Shown here piece after piece: positions 60,804 through 64,000 of a stretch of DNA of 64,000 bases. Both the position numbers and the translations under genes were made by a program. The stretch lies in NCBI GenBank assembly GCA_017590115.1, contig JAGGNK010008670.1, forward strand, positions 2,666,001-2,730,000, given 5' to 3'. Positions within the stretch are counted from its first letter, which is position 1; each line of letters begins with the position of its first letter. Below the pieces are notes generated by a model. That model did not search any database. It saw nothing but the letters and a program-made list of their open reading frames with translations, and was not told the origin of the DNA. The DNA comes from Montifringilla adamsi (lineage: Eukaryota > Chordata > Aves > Passeriformes > Passeridae).

Positions 60804-63366
60804 TGCTTTTAGAAAGGACCAAGACCATGACATTTTCCCCCATCAGCAATCAGTTAATTGTCCTTTTTTGGGCTCCCACAGAGTAGGACCCCCCCAGTTT
60901 CCTGCTTTAATCCCAAACCCAGGGCCAGTCCTGTGCAGCAGCAGCTGCTGCGGGCTCTGGGTGCAATTCCATGGTTTTCCCGGATTCCTGGGGCTCACTG
61001 CAGACCTGAACACCGTCTAGCTGCTCTTCTCTGCTGCCAGCCCCAGTCCCCATGTGACCAAGGAGGGGACAGTGCTGAAGGACACCACAGGGCCCCTCCA
61101 GCTGTTCTGCTCTCATCCTTCACCCACTGACATGTCAGAGCTGTGTAGTGACATCAAATTAACCCAGAAATGTAGGGGGGCAGCAGGGCTTTGTTTATTC
61201 ACCACAACCTGTCTGATCACTTCCACCTCTCCCACTTTTAGCGCTCTTGGGTCTGAAAAGGAAGCAGAAAAACACCAACCTTGAGAGCTGGTTTTGCCGT
61301 CTGGCTGCTTCTTTCTTTGAATAAAGGAGTTCCCCTGGGCCGAGAGCTGACTGCCAAAGTAGCCAAATTATTTCTGCCCAGAATTTCTGGTTAACTTGTC
61401 AGATAAGCAGGAAGTTCAGGAGCCAGCGACACCACATGACTGCAAGGATATGCTATTTTTTATCTGTAAATAAGGTACTGCAGTAATGGCACTCTGGCAA
61501 ACAAGTGAATGAGCCACACACACATTTCTGCTCAGCTCTGTTTGCACATCTGTGCTATTCCCACTTTGCTGAGACCTTTCCCTGGTATTGCACATTTTTT
61601 ATAGTTACTGATAGGACCAGGGTTTTGCATTTATTTTTAAATCCTTTCCAAGGTTCTAAAAAAGTGCACACGTGTTGATTTAATCATTTTATAAAACCAT
61701 TTGGAGTTTTAATTCATGGGGTTGACTTGTCATTTGAGTGGAATTTACATTCCACATTGCTTTTATTAGAAATAAAGAAGCATTAACATCTAGAATAACT
61801 CAGTTATTCCATTTTCATGTCTGGTATTTCTTGGCTGTTCAAGTGTGGGACATCAGCTCAGGGAGCTGCTGGAGCATTGAACTACTTCCTTTTCCACTTC
61901 CCATTTTCTGACAAAAAACAAAACAGTTGTTTCGGGTTTGTTTTGTTGGTTTTTTTTTTTCTTTTTGATACTATTTTCTGTGAGCAAATTAATTGAATAG
62001 AAAACCTCCATAAAGAAAATGTCTGAAAAATAATTCCAGCTGAAACAACTCCACTGTTCAGTTCTCATCAGATCTTCAGTGTTGCCACTCTCACGTGTCC
62101 CCCTGGTTGTATTCCCAGTCCTGTGTGTATTTATCATCTGAATTTCTAAACCTTCAGTCTGAACCATTTATTTAGTCCTGAATTTTGGCCACCCAGAACA
62201 ACCCAAGTTGTTCAGCAGGAGAGAAGCCTTGGCTGGCTCCAGCAGCTTACACAACCACGCCCAGCCTAAGGAGCTTGTTATCATGCTCTTGATCCCACTA
62301 AATGCAACACTAAATGTCTTTAAAGGTTCAAAGGTGACCATGGCCAAAGTTGAAGAGGTGGTGACACTCAGGAAATGTTCAGAGCCAGGCTGGAGGAGAT
62401 AACAGAGCTAAAGGGACCCCAAAGGAGTCTCCCCTGCAGAAATTGTAGGGGAGGTGATGGGAGCAGTGTCTGAGCAGGCTCTGGGAGGAAAGCTGGGCCA
62501 GGGAAATGGGTTTGAGATTAAAAACTCATCACTGGAGCCTCTCAGTTGTGATTTCTGTTCTACAGTATATAAGAAAATGTGGCTTGGATTATGTAGTTTT
62601 TCAGTAAATATTATTGCACCTAAGAAATACTTCACTAATGCCAACAGTGCATTATTTAATATAACTAACTACTGGCATTTTTATTTTGATTATTAGTGTG
62701 TGAAAAATGTTCCCTGAGACCACAATATTTCACCTCTGGATATCTGAATTTTCTGTGCGCATTAAGACAGCTCTGCCTTTCAGTATTGTAATTTGGAAAT
62801 ATAATCTACACACACTTCACAAGAATTTACTGTCTCTCTTGATCCTTGACCTGTTTATATAGTAATTATTAACCAGCTTAATTCTGAGAACTCTGCTCGT
62901 GTTATGTTTTTACACAAGATATCTTGGCATGATAAAATGATGCCTCATACAAGTCAAGGTTGTTTTTGCTCAACCAGAACAGCCACATTAATTCTAAATT
63001 CAGTGTAAACAAGAAGCAGAATAAATGTTTTCCAAGTAGAGGAACAAACCTGGCAAGGAATAAAACACATTCATGCATTTAAGGTTCATAATACAAGTGT
63101 GTAGAAATACAGAATCTTGGTTTTCAGGAATGTCAGAGCATTTTACAGTCTATGGTTTATGTATTGTTTCCCCTTATATTTTGAGCTAATTCTTTACTTA
63201 ACCAGCCTTAATCCTTAATCTGTTTCTTTCCAGGTATTTATAATTTGTGCATATATCCAAGAATGAGTTTAATTCGAGTCTGAATTGGTTCTGATCCTGA
63301 ATGTCTTTTCAGGCAAGTGCAAATCAGAGCAGTGACTGCATTTATTGAGGAGAAACCAGCACAGAA

Positions 63367-63387
63367 CCCCCCCCCCCCCCCCGGGGG
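63367..63387. repeat. C16 G5 homopolymer run
   Basis: Sixteen C followed by five G. Confidence 0.95.
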
Positions 63388-63571
63388 TTTCTCCACGCGG
63401 GTGTGGGGGGTGACAAAGGGACATCTTGAAATCTTTATATCCAGTTCAGGATCATAAAAACAGCTTCTTCCCAGGCTCTTTGAAGTCACGGGGCAGTCAA
63501 GCAGCTGCTGACTGGTGCAGAGCCAAGAGACCCCTGGATGTGCTGTGGTGACACATCCCCTTCCTCCACAG

Positions 63572-63779
63572 GAGGTGTGTGCTGCGAGAACGGCATTGCC
63601 ACGACTGCCACGTCCTGCTGGTGACACCTGGGAGCCAGGCAAGGAGGAGGGTGTTCTGTGGGCAGTGCTGGCGAGGCAGAGGAGGGGCCGGGGCGGGCCC
63701 CCCCCCCCCCCCCAGGAGCTTTGACTGCCAGAGTTGTGGGGCTCCATTGATGCCAGTGCTGCTGTCAGAGTTTGTGTAA
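63572..63779 (+). CDS. Possible terminal exon with three CxxC pairs, unrecognised
   Basis: I do not recognise this. A good acceptor, CTTCCTCCACAG, ends at 63571. In phase G/AGG, the frame then runs to TAA at 63777-63779 and contains CHDC, CGQC and CQSC, a spacing suggestive of a zinc ribbon, with an arginine-rich stretch and a short polyproline (from a C16 run) between the second and third pairs. The same frame is closed by TGA shortly upstream, so it would have to be reached by splicing. The region is more GC-rich than its surroundings, which favours chance open frames; the opposite strand is also open over 169 codons here. No upstream exon is visible in the window. It may be a real last exon of a plus-strand gene or an accident. 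Confidence 0.2.
63698..63713. repeat. C16 homopolymer run
   Basis: Sixteen C inside the open frame at 63572-63779. Its length decides whether that frame stays open across the run. Confidence 0.95.
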
Positions 63780-64000
63780 GGATCAGAAGAGTTACTGCTT
63801 TTAATAACTTATTATTACAAGATTTCTCACATCAGTGCTTCCCTGACTTCAAGGAAGTCATCCCCTAAACCACACTCATGTAAACCAAATACACTCAGCT
63901 TCATAACTTCCTCTACATAAAATATCTTTTCCGGGCATCCCACCTTCCTTTTCCAGGATATTTCCTGGTTTCAGAATCAGCCTGGAAATTAGGCTGCAGA

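Larger units (their letters stand above)
52246..63571. other. Distal 5' flank, no gene seen
   Basis: AT-rich intergenic sequence with a TTCC microsatellite (52829-52909) and CR1 fragments (53440-53576, 55009-55450, 60725-60803). Open frames of about 100 codons around 59.5-61.3 kb and in the CR1 at 55.0-55.5 kb reflect locally GC-rich or repeat sequence. No exon or RNA gene can be supported. Confidence 0.55.

Noticed and set aside
63238..63747. 169-codon minus-strand frame
   Set aside because: Opposite-strand frame through a GC-rich, poly-C region; glycine and proline runs come from homopolymers and no domain is visible.

Overview
This window is vertebrate, and almost certainly avian, nuclear DNA. 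It is AT-rich and gene-poor, has introns with GT-AG splice sites, and carries fragments of CR1 LINEs plus LTR pieces of bird-type endogenous retroviruses. A passerine is plausible, but the species cannot be fixed from the sequence alone. There is one short assembly gap, 17 N at 10684-10700.

The only protein gene I can support is butyrylcholinesterase (BCHE), complete and on the minus strand. Four exons are visible: a non-coding first exon near 41478-41595, a large exon 2 (36967-38488) with the start codon and catalytic triad, exon 3 (21119-21285), and exon 4 (14429-14550 coding) with the C-terminal tetramerisation helix and stop. All splice sites are GT-AG and the phases join correctly. The product is 601 residues and aligns with human BCHE (602) without gaps across the active-site landmarks, so mature human numbering plus 28 gives precursor positions here. 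The gene spans about 27 kb, compact compared with more than 60 kb in human.

Layout: 1-14256 is the 3' flank, with CR1 fragments, simple repeats and the gap. 14257-41595 is BCHE. Its introns hold CR1 fragments, an ERVL-type LTR tip, a 73-bp tandem duplication carrying two strong donor-like sites, and a GGTT tract just after exon 2. 41600-64000 is the 5' flank, with a CGCG palindrome next to the presumed start of transcription, several CR1 tips, and a decayed endogenous retrovirus on the minus strand (about 49990-52185). That element keeps a 313-bp LTR, a tRNA-Trp-like primer binding site and broken gag-like sequence containing a minisatellite. Near the right edge, 63572-63779 is an open frame with three CxxC pairs behind a good splice acceptor; I do not recognise it.

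I found no prokaryote-style system, CRISPR array or tRNA/rRNA gene. The points most worth a second look are an EF-hand-like loop and ligand-pocket substitutions in BCHE, the retrovirus with its internal minisatellite, the duplicated donor sites in intron 2, and the cysteine-rich frame at the right edge. Comparisons with human BCHE, CR1 consensus sequences and retroviral primer sites are from memory and need alignment.
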